From NCBI RefSeq assembly GCF_009687865.1, contig NZ_BLAE01000046.1:26697-90696 (forward strand): a stretch of DNA of 64,000 nucleotides. Direction: 5' to 3'. A program made the translations under genes and the position numbers. The stretch comes from Acrocarpospora macrocephala. GTDB taxonomy: Bacteria; Actinomycetota; Actinomycetes; Streptosporangiales; Streptosporangiaceae. Under the pieces are notes generated by a model. It had not been told where the DNA came from. It made no database searches and was given only the letters and a program-made list of their open reading frames with translations. Positions 9,589-18,415 of this stretch are shown here, in pieces (position 1 is the stretch's first letter; each line of letters begins with the position of its first letter).

Positions 9589-11057
9589 CCCGCTCCGCGG
9601 TCCTCGCCGCATCCCTCGCCACCGCGCTCGCCGTCCTGACCACCCCGGCCCTCGCATCCGGTACGGCATCCGCACGTGCTGACTGCGCCACCACCGCAGG
9701 CCCCGCCGATTTCAACGGTGACGGTCTCACCGACGCGGTCACCGGCGACCCCTTCGCCGACCTCGACGGCATCGAGGGCGCCGGCATCGTTCAGGTCCTC
9801 CTGGGCGGGAAGACCGAAGAGGCGCCGGACGGCCTCCCCGGTGCCGGTGGCACGCTCGAACTGCGCAGCCCCAACCCCGAACCCGGCGACGGCTTCGGCT
9901 GGGCCGTAAGAACAGCCCACGTCAACGACGACAAATGCCTCGACGTCATCGTCGGCGCCCCCTACGCGGGCGACACCGACACCGGTGCCGCTTACGTCTT
10001 CTTCGGAACCGCCTCCGGTGGGGACGCCGAGGTGCTGCCGCTGGACGCGGACAAGCAGGCGGAAGCCCATTTCGGCTGGTCTCTGGCCGCCGCTGACCTG
10101 ACCGGCGGCGGCGCGATCGTCGCCGTCGGCGAACCCCACGCCGACGAACCCGCCGACGCGGGCGCGGTGCACGTCTTCGACCTGGACGGGACGATCCGCT
10201 CCACCAAACGCCTCACCCAGGAGAACGAGGGCGTCATCGGCAACGGCGAGGTCGGCGACATGTGGGGCTGGTCCCTCGCGATCGGCAACCTCGGCGGCGA
10301 TTCCGACAAACCAGACCTGGTCGTCGGCGCTCCGTACGAGAACAACGACGGCACCGGAATTCAGGTCGCCTCCGGCAAAATCGACTCCGGCATGGTCGCG
10401 GTCATCTTCGACGTCCTCGAAAAGGGCCCCTACACCAGCCGCAAATGGGACCTCAATCAGGCCACCAAGGACGTCGTCGAGAAATCGGGCAACCGTTTCG
10501 GCTGGTCCCTGGCGTACGCCGAGTGGGGAGACACCGCATATCTCGCGGTCAGCATTCCCTTGGCCGACCAGGGCGACATCGCCAACACCGGCGCGATCCA
10601 GCTGTTCGAACGCAAGGGCTCCGGCGAACTCGCCCCCTTCCGCACCCTCCGCATGGGCGTCGGCGAACTCCGCTTCCCCACGATCCCGGTCGTCAAAGGC
10701 GCCGCCATCGGCTGGTCCATGGCCTTCTTGAACCCTCGCGTCCCCGTCCTCGCGATCGGCGAACCCTTCGCCTCAACCAGCGAGGCCCGCGAAACCGGCC
10801 GAGTCCGCTTCGCCTCCGTACGCGGCGGCCAAAGCGGCGACACCCTCGACTTCCCCGACCCCCAGCCCTACCAACACTTCGGCTGGTCCCTAGCCTCCTA
10901 CGGCAACCCCAACGGCCTCTCCCCCGGCCAGGGCCTGGTCATCGGCATCCCCGACCGCAAGGGCGGCGGCGCCGTAGCCACCCGCGCCACAGGCCCCGCC
11001 ACCCTCATCAAAACCACCCGCAAGGGAACCACCGACCTAGGCCGCTCCGTCGGCTGA
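9585..11057 (+). CDS. Secreted FG-GAP (integrin-alpha-like) propeller protein (copy 2)
   Basis: ATG 9585 overlaps the kinase stop (ATGA). A signal peptide (SAVLAASLATALAVL, cleavage near ALASG or ASA) leads a mature protein of about 460 residues. It has a DFNGDGLTD calcium loop and blades marked by GFGWAVR, HFGWSLAAADL, DMWGWSLAIGNL, RFGWSLAYAEW, AIGWSMAF and HFGWSLASYG, each followed by VGAPY-, VGEPH- or IGEPF-type strands. Same architecture as 5292-6686 but diverged, so the modules duplicated long ago or arrived separately. It ends 19 nt from the convergent rpf gene. Confidence 0.88.
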   Translation: MTRSAVLAASLATALAVLTTPALASGTASARADCATTAGPADFNGDGLTDAVTGDPFADLDGIEGAGIVQVLLGGKTEEAPDGLPGAGGTLELRSPNPEPGDGFGWAVRTAHVNDDKCLDVIVGAPYAGDTDTGAAYVFFGTASGGDAEVLPLDADKQAEAHFGWSLAAADLTGGGAIVAVGEPHADEPADAGAVHVFDLDGTIRSTKRLTQENEGVIGNGEVGDMWGWSLAIGNLGGDSDKPDLVVGAPYENNDGTGIQVASGKIDSGMVAVIFDVLEKGPYTSRKWDLNQATKDVVEKSGNRFGWSLAYAEWGDTAYLAVSIPLADQGDIANTGAIQLFERKGSGELAPFRTLRMGVGELRFPTIPVVKGAAIGWSMAFLNPRVPVLAIGEPFASTSEARETGRVRFASVRGGQSGDTLDFPDPQPYQHFGWSLASYGNPNGLSPGQGLVIGIPDRKGGGAVATRATGPATLIKTTRKGTTDLGRSVG

Positions 11058-11076
11058 CTCCGGGTCGTTGGATGTG

Positions 11077-12456
11077 TTAGGCGCCGAGGCGGGCGCCGCA
11101 GTGGGGCCATTGGCCTTGCCAGCGGCCCTGGACTCGTTGGAAGAGGAGTTGGGCGCGGTAGGTCTGTTCTTCGGCGGGCCAGTCGATGGGGGTTTTGGTG
11201 CCGCCTACGGCTTTCCACATGGGGAGGCTGAACTGGTACATGCCGTAGTAGGGGCCGCCGGGGTTGTACGCCTTGGGGTTGCCGTGGGATTCGCAGTCGG
11301 CGAGGCCGGCCCAGTTGAGGGCGGCCACGTTGGGGGCGATGGGGATGGTATGCGGGGGGAGGGCGGGGATCACCCGGATGACCGAGCCGTCTTCGGGGAA
11401 GTTTTTCAGGCCGGGGCGGACGGTGTTGCCCTTGGCGAGGGTGATGTTGGCCTGTTTGAGGACTTCGGCGACGGTGCGGCCGGTCGTGATGGTGGTGACG
11501 CGGATCTTGTCGGCGACGATGGAGACCTTGCGCTGGGTTCGCACGCTCAGTTTGAAGCCGGAGACCGGGATCTGGCGCATGCGGTTGGCGGACAGCCGTA
11601 GGCGGGCGGGGTCGAGTTTGAGGTCTTCGAGAGCGTCGCCGACGTTGAGCGCGGTGATCATATGGGTGCTGCGCTTGCCGTCCATGATCAGGGTGAGCGG
11701 GCGCGCATGCCGTACGACGATGGTGGCGCCGTCGGCCACGGGTTGGGTCGGGGCGGGCTGGACGTGGTCTTCGGCGTCGTAGCTCACATTGGCGGCGTCG
11801 AGCACGCCGTGCACGGTTCCGGCGAAGCTGCGTAACGTGATGAGATCTCCGTCGACGTCGAGGGTGACCTCGGTGGCCAGCCCGCCGCCGACGATCATGC
11901 CGAGTGATATTCCGGCGAGGGCGGCGTAAAGCGATCCAGCCCAGGGGGAGAGCAGCCAGGTCCGCCAGGTGGGCGCGGATTGCCGGCTCGGCTCAAGCAT
12001 CAGGTCGTGGAGGTCCTCAGGCGACAAAGCACCCTCATGATCGCTCTGCTGCCGCGCCCGACGCGACCTCGGCCGCGGAACACCGTCGTCTAACGATTCC
12101 CCTAGTCGAACACCACCCGACAGCCCGTCCTCGCGCGTGTCGTAGAAGTGCTCACCCGGGGGAACGGGATCGCTGGAAGGCACCTCGGCGGGCTGACCTC
12201 TGCGCCTGCGACCCACCCGCGGCGCCCCGTCCGTTCGCATTTGATCATTCGGTAACGGCTCGACCGGCGCACCGGTATCCGCAGCTGGAGGTCCCACCGG
12301 CGCACCCCCGTGCCCTCGATCGGCGACTGGCGCAGTCATATCCGCTGGTGGAGATCCGAGCGTGGCCGTTCGATCGCTGGGGGGCGGCCCGACCGGCTCG
12401 CCTCCCGACTCGCCGATGCCGCCCCCGAACGGTTGCTCCAATGTCGGTGAATACAT
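11077..12456 (-). CDS. RpfB-like resuscitation-promoting factor / lytic transglycosylase-like protein, no clear G5 domain
   Basis: Protein of 459 residues. Residues 1-170 are a charged, Pro-rich cytoplasmic region; a membrane anchor lies near 172-195 (LYAALAGISLGMIVGGG). Three DUF348-type repeats follow (about 200-335). The C-terminal 85 residues are a lysozyme-like Rpf domain with WAGLADCESHGN, whose Glu matches the catalytic acid, and GMYQFSLPMW. RpfB proteins cleave peptidoglycan and normally carry a G5 domain between DUF348 and the catalytic domain; I see none, only a short Pro-rich hinge. Start supported by GGAAGGA 6 nt upstream. Lies downstream of tatD in the conserved order. Confidence 0.9.
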   Translation of the reverse strand: MYSPTLEQPFGGGIGESGGEPVGPPPSDRTATLGSPPADMTAPVADRGHGGAPVGPPAADTGAPVEPLPNDQMRTDGAPRVGRRRRGQPAEVPSSDPVPPGEHFYDTREDGLSGGVRLGESLDDGVPRPRSRRARQQSDHEGALSPEDLHDLMLEPSRQSAPTWRTWLLSPWAGSLYAALAGISLGMIVGGGLATEVTLDVDGDLITLRSFAGTVHGVLDAANVSYDAEDHVQPAPTQPVADGATIVVRHARPLTLIMDGKRSTHMITALNVGDALEDLKLDPARLRLSANRMRQIPVSGFKLSVRTQRKVSIVADKIRVTTITTGRTVAEVLKQANITLAKGNTVRPGLKNFPEDGSVIRVIPALPPHTIPIAPNVAALNWAGLADCESHGNPKAYNPGGPYYGMYQFSLPMWKAVGGTKTPIDWPAEEQTYRAQLLFQRVQGRWQGQWPHCGARLGA

Positions 12457-12626
12457 GGACGCGTCCTTCCGGAGGTTGACCGGCTCACGACGCTAGCGCC
12501 GTCGTCACTCCTACCTCAACCTCATCACTGAATCCCCGCCGTGACATTGGTCGCAGTTGGCTCAGGAGAATGACCCCCAATATGCCGCAAAAACCACGCA
12601 TTAGCGGGCGTTTTGCCGATCTGGCT

Positions 12627-13490
12627 CTACCAGGCGCCGAAAACCTGCTCCCCGTTGCGACTGACCGCCCGGGCCAGATCGTCGGCATCCACGCCCTTCA
12701 CCTCAGCGAGGCAGCGCAACGTCAACGGGATCAGGTAGGGCGCGTTGGGCTTCCCCCGGTGCGGCGTGGGCGGCAAATACGGCGCATCCGTCTCAACCAG
12801 CATGAGCTCCACCGGCGCCACCGCCGCCGCTTCCCGCAGATAACCTGCGTTCTTGTACGTCACCGGCCCAGAAAACGACAGGAAATATCCCGCCTCAGCA
12901 CACTTCTTGGCCATTTCTGCGTCGCCCGAATAGCTGTGGAACACCACGACCTCCGGCGCGCCCTCCTCGGCGAGCACCGCCAGCACCGCATCGTGCGCGT
13001 CCCGATCATGGATCACCAGCGCCTTGCCGGTCCGCTTCGCGATCTCGATGTGCGCCCGGAAACTCGCGTGCTGATCGTCGTGCGACGCCCAGTCCCGGTA
13101 GAAATCGAGCCCGGTCTCCCCCACCGCCCGCACCCTCGGCTGCCGAGCCAGCTCCTCAATCTCCGCGAGCACCTCAGGCGTGGCCGCATGCGCCTCATTC
13201 GGATGGATCGCCACCCCTGCGTACACATCCAGATGGTCCCGAGCCACTTCGGCGTTCCACCGCGAGGACCGCAGATCGTACCCAATGGTCACCAGCCTGG
13301 TGACCCCCACAGCCCGCGCCTGCTCCACCACCGCGGCCACCGAAGACCCGGCCGCCTGAGCGGCCAGCGCCACCGGATCCCCGGAGGACGCCTGCCGATC
13401 CCCCACCATGATGTCGAGATGGCAGTGGGAATCGAACACCTCGGTTCCCAGCGGCTCAGGCGGGGACGGCATCTCACGCGACATGCCCAC
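12627..13490 (-). CDS. TatD family metal-dependent hydrolase
   Basis: TIM-barrel amidohydrolase-type enzyme of about 285 residues, in a family of 3'-5' DNA/RNA exonucleases and deoxyribonucleases. Metal ligands visible in order: DSHCHLD near the N-terminus, AIHPNEA, VGETGLDFYRD, VIHDRDAHD, VFHSYSG and ETDAPYLPP. The start may be the first Met or the MSREMPSP Met two codons later. Upstream, where metG would normally follow directly, lies a 3-kb block of insertion-sequence DNA; downstream, rpf starts 170 nt away and may share its transcript. Confidence 0.94.
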   Translation of the reverse strand: MGMSREMPSPPEPLGTEVFDSHCHLDIMVGDRQASSGDPVALAAQAAGSSVAAVVEQARAVGVTRLVTIGYDLRSSRWNAEVARDHLDVYAGVAIHPNEAHAATPEVLAEIEELARQPRVRAVGETGLDFYRDWASHDDQHASFRAHIEIAKRTGKALVIHDRDAHDAVLAVLAEEGAPEVVVFHSYSGDAEMAKKCAEAGYFLSFSGPVTYKNAGYLREAAAVAPVELMLVETDAPYLPPTPHRGKPNAPYLIPLTLRCLAEVKGVDADDLARAVSRNGEQVFGAW

Positions 13491-13654
13491 AACCTATCGC
13501 CGCCCCCCGATCAGAATTCCTCGATGCATCATCCATCGCCGACGGAACGCGTCCGACCACTGGGCGGTAGGCCCACCGCCCAGGAGTCCAACCAGGCCTT
13601 CACCGAGGACCTCCGAGGATGCCCCTGCCTTCAGGACTCTGTTCCCCAATTGGG

Positions 13655-15121
13655 TCACGCTGCCAACTCCAGCCGTGCAAAGTGGATGTCCGCGTGACTC
13701 CCAGAGGTGTTCCGGCGAGCCAGGCGTCCAGCCGGATGAGGTTGATCGCGGTCGCGGCGAGCACGTTGCCGAGGTTGGGTCTTATTCAGGCCGAGATTGC
13801 GAGTTCGGCGCATGCCGATCAGGATCGCTTGGGAGATGGTTCCTTTGACGCCAGCCCGGATTTTGCAGCGCTCTTTCCACTCGTCGGTGAGTTGCTCATG
13901 CCGGGCGCGTTCGAGGGCTTGATGTTACTCACGAGGGCGGATGGTGAGCTTGCGCAGCCCGGTCTTGGCAGTAGTGCACTGGGGGCGCATCGGGCAAGGA
14001 CTGCAGTCGCGTTCATGAAAGTCGATCCGGATCAATGGCAGGCCGCGGCTGGTCTCGTCACGCTCAGTACTGCTGGTGTGACCCGCCGGACAGGTCGCGT
14101 GCCGCTGGTCGAAGGCGATGGCGAGCGCGCTCCACTCGAATCCCCCCGTCTTGGCCTGGCCTCTGCTGGAGAACTGCACCGGGCCCAGCAGTTCGACGCC
14201 ATACTCACCACGCGCGTGGACCAACAGGTCCCGTGCCGCGAGGTCGTCGTGGATGGTGGCGGTGAGCTGGGAGTCCTCGACGGTGGCGTCGGTAGTCGCC
14301 ACGTGCGTGATCACATGAGCAGCGTCCGGGTTGCAGTCTCGGTCAGGTGGACCTCGTAGCCGATCCAGCCGGTCCGCGTTTGACCCCCCATACCGTGCGT
14401 CGGGGTCATAGGGCGAGGCCAGCCGGAGCCTTCCTGATGGCAGGTCCTTGCCCTGCCGCACATGCACCTCCCCCTCTTGTCGGTAGCACTGCTGGATCCA
14501 GGACTTGCGCAGGATCTGTACGGCGGGGATCTGCCGCAGCCACGGCGGGGCGACCGGATCGTAGATCCGTTCCAGCGGCAGGTACCCGTCCGCGCCGACC
14601 TGCAGCAGGTACTCGGTCCGGGCGGCTGTACCGTCGGGAAGCCGGGAGCGGCGAACGCACTGCCGCCAGCACGTGTGTGGAATCGGTGCGCTGACGTCCT
14701 CCGGCACGAAGCAATCCCAGCTCACAAAGGCGCTCCAGGAGCAACTCCAGGACGTGTTCTTCCTGGCCGTGTGCCACCAGACGAGCGCGGAAGCCGCTGA
14801 GCACCGAGAAGTCGGATCCCGGATCATCCAACTGCAGACCGAGCGCATACTTCCACTCGATCCGGCCTCGGACCGAGTCAGCGGCCTGCCGGTCCGAAAG
14901 GTTCTCCGTGTACTGCACACCGACACCAGCGCCAACTGTCCCGGAGACAGGCCAGGACGACCTCGTACCCCGAACATGCCCACGAAACCCTCATCGGCGA
15001 ACAGCGGCCCCGGCACATCGCGGATCCACATCGCCAGCGTCCCCTCGGGAAATGCCGCCCGTGCCACTCGCACGGTCATCTCGGGAATCTCCGGCCACGG
15101 ACGCGGTCGCAGCGACATCAC
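13655..15121 (-). pseudogene. Decayed IS1182-family transposase
   Basis: Pieces of one transposase are spread over several minus-strand frames. The N-terminus reads to VSV near 14930; after an apparent 1-nt loss the frame moves to VQYTENLSDRQAADSVRGR... ending TDSTHVLAAVR near 14660. About 40 residues are missing before VGADGYLPLERIYDP. Frames jump again around 14390-14340, where TGWIGYEVHLTET appears out of frame between SPYDPDARY and CNPDAAHVITHV. A TAA at 13925-13927 interrupts TIRPRE; the rest (ALERARHEQLTDEW, RAGVKGTISQA, AINLIRLDAWLAG, HFARLELAA) continues through one more shift to a TGA at 13655-13657. Clearly non-functional. Terminal repeats were not identified. Confidence 0.85.
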
Positions 15122-15144
15122 CCCTGCGGAGCAGGACAGGGAAA

Positions 15145-15171
15145 GACGAATCGCCGTCAGGGCGATTCGTC
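15145..15171 (-). terminator. Hairpin at 3' end of RHH gene
   Basis: Perfect 11-bp inverted repeat (15145-15155 with 15161-15171) with a 5-nt loop that contains most of the RHH stop codon. On the minus strand it is followed by TTTCCC, so it could terminate that transcript; it could also be part of the element's left end. Confidence 0.5.
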
Positions 15172-15315
15172 GTCTGCCCCAGCGGTCTCGCGCTGCGACT
15201 CAAGCCGGTACACGATCTCGGAGTTGAGGGACCGGCGGGCGGAGTTGGCCTGAGCTGCCAGCCACGCGTGAAGATCGGCTGGCAGGCGGAGCGTGATGCG
15301 TACTTCGTGATCCAC
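15157..15315 (-). CDS. Small ribbon-helix-helix (Arc-like) DNA-binding protein, divergent from tnpB
   Basis: A 52-residue ORF starting GTG at 15315 and ending TGA at 15157. The protein begins MDHEVRITLRLPADLHAWLA, a textbook Arc/MetJ-type strand plus first helix, and continues with an AQANSARRSLNSEIVYRLES segment that matches the second-helix R-S-x-N-x-E-I-x-x-x-L pattern of Arc-like repressors. The remainder is an acidic tail. Only 29 nt separate its start from that of tnpB on the other strand, and this gap holds an inverted repeat and an 11-nt-spaced direct repeat. Likely role: repressor of tnpB and of itself. Function is inferred from fold motif and position. Confidence 0.75.
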   Translation of the reverse strand: MDHEVRITLRLPADLHAWLAAQANSARRSLNSEIVYRLESQRETAGADDESP

Positions 15316-15344
15316 ACCACTAAATGTAGTGGTAAAGTAGTGTC
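15316..15344. promoter_or_regulatory. Candidate RHH operator / divergent tnpB promoter
   Basis: ACCACTA-AATG-TAGTGGT (15316-15333) is a 7-bp inverted repeat. GTAGTG occurs at 15326 and again at 15337, an 11-nt spacing matching one helical turn, as expected for side-by-side RHH dimers. The gap is too short for a normal leader, so tnpB is probably leaderless or nearly so. Confidence 0.5.
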
Positions 15345-16550
15345 ATGACGACACCAGAAGAAGATGAGGAGGGTTCCGGGCACGCCCGGCACACCTACCG
15401 CCTTCGCATGTCGTCCACCGCACTCGCCACACTGCTCGTGGAGTGGGATCGGTGCCGCTGGGTGTGGAACCAGTGCGTCGCCGAGTCCCGGGCCGCTCAC
15501 AAGGCTAAGCAGGAGTGCGGCCCGGCAAAACTGGACAAGATGCTGACCGGCTGGCGCGCCGGGCACGAATGGCTGCGTGAGGGCACATCGGTGCCGCAAC
15601 AGCAGATCATCCGCGACTTCGCCCGGTCCCGCGCTAAGGCGTTGAAGGACATCAAGGCCCGCCTGCCGATCAAGCAGCGTGCGGGGATGCCGCGCTTCAA
15701 GAAGAAGGATCTCGCCGCGCCGACGCTCAACTACACCCGGCGCGGCTTCCGCCTCAAGAACGGACGCCTGCACTTGGCGGGCGGGATCACGCTGACGGTG
15801 GTGTGGTCGCGGGACCTCCCGGCCGATCCGTCGAGCGTCCGCGTATATCGCGACAGTATCGGGCACTGGTACGCCTCCTTCGTCGTCCCTGCCGAGACCC
15901 GGCCGCTCCCCGAGAACGGGCAGGCCATCGGTATCGACTGGGGTGTGAAGGAGACCGCGACCACCACCAGCGACGGCCATGACCTTCCGCACCACCAGTA
16001 CGGCAGGAAGGCCGCCGACAGGCTGGCCCGGTATCAGCGGAAGATGGCCCGCCGGAAGCCGAAGCGCGGGCAGGCCGCGTCGAAAGGCTACCGGAAGGCC
16101 AAGCGACAGGCCGCGAAGGTGTACAAGAAGATCGCGCGGCAGCGGCAGGACACCGCCCGCAAATGGGCCAAACGCGTAACCGCCGACTTCGACCAGATCG
16201 CGGTGGAGGACTTCCGGCCGAAGTTCCTTGCCAAGTCCACCATGGCGAGAAAGGCCGCCGATGCGGTGATTTCGGCCACCAAACGCGAATTGATCAACAT
16301 GGCGCGTAAGCACGGCCGGGACCTGCGGCTTGTGCACCCTGCGCACACCACGATGGACTGCGGGCACTGCGGAGCGAGAACCAAGCACGCACTACCGCTG
16401 TCGGAACGTACCTACGCCTGCACCGCGTGCGGAGCCATCTCCCCCAGGGACAAGAACTCCGCCTGTGTGATGCTCGTCCGGGCTGGTCTGATCCCGGCTG
16501 GTGTTGATCGCGTAAGACTCGATCGTTCGCTGAACGACCGAGCAGCGTGA
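15345..16550 (+). CDS. tnpB: TnpB RNA-guided nuclease of IS200/IS605-type element
   Basis: Protein of 401 residues with the TnpB layout: N-terminal WED/REC-like region (TYRLRMSSTALATLLVEW), then a split RuvC-like core. RuvC-I is AIGIDWGVKET (about 195-205), RuvC-II IAVEDFRP (about 285), and RuvC-III SPRDKNSA (about 367), giving the D-E-D triad. Between II and III is a four-Cys zinc ribbon (CGHCG and CTACG, about 340-362). All expected motifs are present and the frame is intact, so it is probably active. TnpB cuts DNA guided by an omega-RNA made from the element's right end; the hairpin at 16559-16580 would be its 3' part. Confidence 0.93.
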   Translation: MTTPEEDEEGSGHARHTYRLRMSSTALATLLVEWDRCRWVWNQCVAESRAAHKAKQECGPAKLDKMLTGWRAGHEWLREGTSVPQQQIIRDFARSRAKALKDIKARLPIKQRAGMPRFKKKDLAAPTLNYTRRGFRLKNGRLHLAGGITLTVVWSRDLPADPSSVRVYRDSIGHWYASFVVPAETRPLPENGQAIGIDWGVKETATTTSDGHDLPHHQYGRKAADRLARYQRKMARRKPKRGQAASKGYRKAKRQAAKVYKKIARQRQDTARKWAKRVTADFDQIAVEDFRPKFLAKSTMARKAADAVISATKRELINMARKHGRDLRLVHPAHTTMDCGHCGARTKHALPLSERTYACTACGAISPRDKNSACVMLVRAGLIPAGVDRVRLDRSLNDRAA

Positions 16551-16558
16551 GCCAGAAA

Positions 16559-16580
16559 TCCCCCTCTTTTGAGAGGGGGA
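16559..16580 (+). ncRNA. Right-end hairpin, probable 3' scaffold of TnpB omega-RNA
   Basis: Perfect 8-bp stem TCCCCCTC/GAGGGGGA with a TTTTGA loop, starting 8 nt after the tnpB stop. By analogy with characterised elements the omega-RNA would begin inside tnpB, include this hairpin and run on into flanking DNA as guide. The guide would then be the metG 3' end. Confidence 0.5.
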
Positions 16581-16584
16581 GCAG

Positions 16585-18375
16585 TCAATTGGCGGGGTCG
16601 GCCAGGCGTGTCAGTTCCTCGTCGATGATCTTGGGGTCCAGCTTGGTGAACAGCGGCGTGGGCGGGGCGAGACGCGTGCCGGACCGGATCGGCCGGTGCT
16701 CCCAGGTCGCCGCCCCGTCGTAGGCACCCGAGATGATCGGGTAACTGGGCCCGCCATCCTCGTCGACCTCGCTGATCTGCGGCATGCCGGACCAGACACC
16801 CTCCCCGCCCAGCATGTCGAAGATCTTGTTGGACGAGGTCGGCAGGAACGGCGTGAGCAGCGTCTTGGCGTCGTCGACCACCTGCAACGCCACGTGCAGG
16901 ATCGACCCCTGCCGGGAAGGATCGTCCTTGATCTTCCAAGGCTCCTGCTCGGCCAGGTACTTGTTGGCATCCCGAACCACATCGAACGCCTCGTTGACGG
17001 CGTTCTTAAACCGGGATCGGGCGAGCTCGGCACCCACGGAGGCGAAAGCCGTACGCGAACGAGCCAGCAGCGCGCGGTCGGCGTCGGTGAGATCGACGGC
17101 GGCGGGGATCTCGCCGAAGTTCTTGGCCGCCATGGAGATCGACCGGTTGACCAGGTTGCCCCAGGCCGCGACGAGCTCGCCGTTGTTGCGGTTGACGAAC
17201 TCCGACCAGGTGAAGTCGGTGTCCTGATTTTCCGGACCTGCGACCGAGATGTAGTAGCGCAGCGCGTCGGCCGAATACCGCTCCAGGAAGTCGCGCACGT
17301 AGATGACGACAGACCTGGACGAGGAGAACTTCCGCCCCTCCATCGTTAGGAACTCGCTCGAAACCACCTCGGAGGGCACCTCAAGCCGCCCGAGCGACCC
17401 CGGCGTGCCACCGCGCGCGCCCTCGCCGTTGTAGCCGAACAGCAGCGCCGGCCAGATCTCGGCATGGAAGACGATGTTGTCCTTGCCCATGAAGTAGTAG
17501 CCGCGCGCGTCCGGGTTCTGCCACCAGGCACGCCAGGCGTCGGGGTCGCCGGAGCGCCGGGCCCACTCAATCGAGGCGCTGAGATACCCGATGACGGCGT
17601 CGAACCAGACATACAGCCTCTTGTCGCTGCGGTCACGCCAGCCATCCAGCGGGATCGGCACCCCCCAGTCCAGATCCCGCGTGATCGCCCGAGGCTGCAG
17701 ATCGCCGAGCAGGTTGAGCGCGAACTTGAGCACGTTAGGACGCCACTCGCCCTGTTTGCCCTGCAGGTATGTGCCGAGCACTTCGGTGAAGGCGGGCAGA
17801 TCGAGCATGAAGTGCTCGGTCTCGATGAATTTGGGCGTCTCGCCGTTGATGCGTGACCTGGGATTGATCAGGTCGACCGGGTCGAGCTGATTGCCGCAGT
17901 TGTCACACTGGTCGCCACGCGCGCCGTCATACCCGCAGATCGGGCAGGTGCCCTCGATGTAGCGGTCAGGCAGCGTGCGCCCGGTTGACGGGGAAACCGC
18001 GCCGAGCGTGGTCTTCGGGAAGACGTATCCGTTGTTGTACAGCCCGAGGAAGATTTCCTGGGCTATCGCGTAGTGATTGCGCGTGCTCGTCCGTGTGAAC
18101 AGGTCATACGAAAGTCCGAGCGCGGTCAAGTCCTCGGCGATGATCCGGTTATATCGATCGGCGAGGTCACGCGCGGAAAGGCCCTCCTTGTCGGCCTGGA
18201 CCTGGATCGGGGTGCCGTGCTCGTCGGTCCCCGAGACCATCAGCACCTTGTTGCCCGCCATCCGCTGGTAGCGGCTGAAGACGTCGGACGGCACGCCAAA
18301 CCCGGAAACGTGCCCGATGTGCCGCGGCCCATTGGCGTAGGGCCACGCGACGGCGGTCAAGATGTGCTGAGACAT
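16585..18375 (-). CDS. metG: Methionyl-tRNA synthetase
   Basis: Class I aminoacyl-tRNA synthetase of 596 residues that charges tRNA-Met. Seen: N-terminal [18 protein letters not shown] with the HIGH motif; a zinc knuckle [33 protein letters not shown]; and the KMSKS-type loop KFSSSRS. The C-terminal anticodon-binding helical domain is present and there is no extra C-terminal dimer domain. Its last codon and TGA stop overlap the TCAA right end of the TnpB element, so the insertion may have rebuilt the very end of the gene. The GT2 gene lies 40 nt upstream on the same strand. Confidence 0.97.
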   Translation of the reverse strand: MSQHILTAVAWPYANGPRHIGHVSGFGVPSDVFSRYQRMAGNKVLMVSGTDEHGTPIQVQADKEGLSARDLADRYNRIIAEDLTALGLSYDLFTRTSTRNHYAIAQEIFLGLYNNGYVFPKTTLGAVSPSTGRTLPDRYIEGTCPICGYDGARGDQCDNCGNQLDPVDLINPRSRINGETPKFIETEHFMLDLPAFTEVLGTYLQGKQGEWRPNVLKFALNLLGDLQPRAITRDLDWGVPIPLDGWRDRSDKRLYVWFDAVIGYLSASIEWARRSGDPDAWRAWWQNPDARGYYFMGKDNIVFHAEIWPALLFGYNGEGARGGTPGSLGRLEVPSEVVSSEFLTMEGRKFSSSRSVVIYVRDFLERYSADALRYYISVAGPENQDTDFTWSEFVNRNNGELVAAWGNLVNRSISMAAKNFGEIPAAVDLTDADRALLARSRTAFASVGAELARSRFKNAVNEAFDVVRDANKYLAEQEPWKIKDDPSRQGSILHVALQVVDDAKTLLTPFLPTSSNKIFDMLGGEGVWSGMPQISEVDEDGGPSYPIISGAYDGAATWEHRPIRSGTRLAPPTPLFTKLDPKIIDEELTRLADPAN

Positions 18376-18415
18376 GCGTCCAGCCTAGAGCCCCTTGACC
18401 GCCCGCTCGAACCGA

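Larger units (their letters stand above)
15119..16588 (+). mobile_element. TnpB-only IS200/IS605-type element with divergent RHH gene
   Basis: Approximate limits. Content: a small RHH gene, tnpB and an end hairpin, without a TnpA (HUH) transposase. The right side ends in an 8-bp hairpin (16559-16580), GCAG, then TCAA, the same tetranucleotide as the right cleavage site of the family member IS608. On the left a short CCTGC-GGA-GCAGG hairpin (15123-15135) is a candidate end. The element lies directly between the 5' end of the dead IS1182 gene and the 3' end of metG. Both edges are inferred. Confidence 0.55.

Noticed and set aside
12457..12626. Possible ydaO (c-di-AMP) riboswitch before the rpf gene
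   Set aside because: Such switches often precede rpf genes in actinobacteria, but this gap is only 170 nt and no matching conserved core was seen.
15119..16588. A TnpA (HUH) transposase partner for TnpB
   Set aside because: No frame in or next to the element shows the HUH and Tyr motifs; mobility would have to be supplied from elsewhere.
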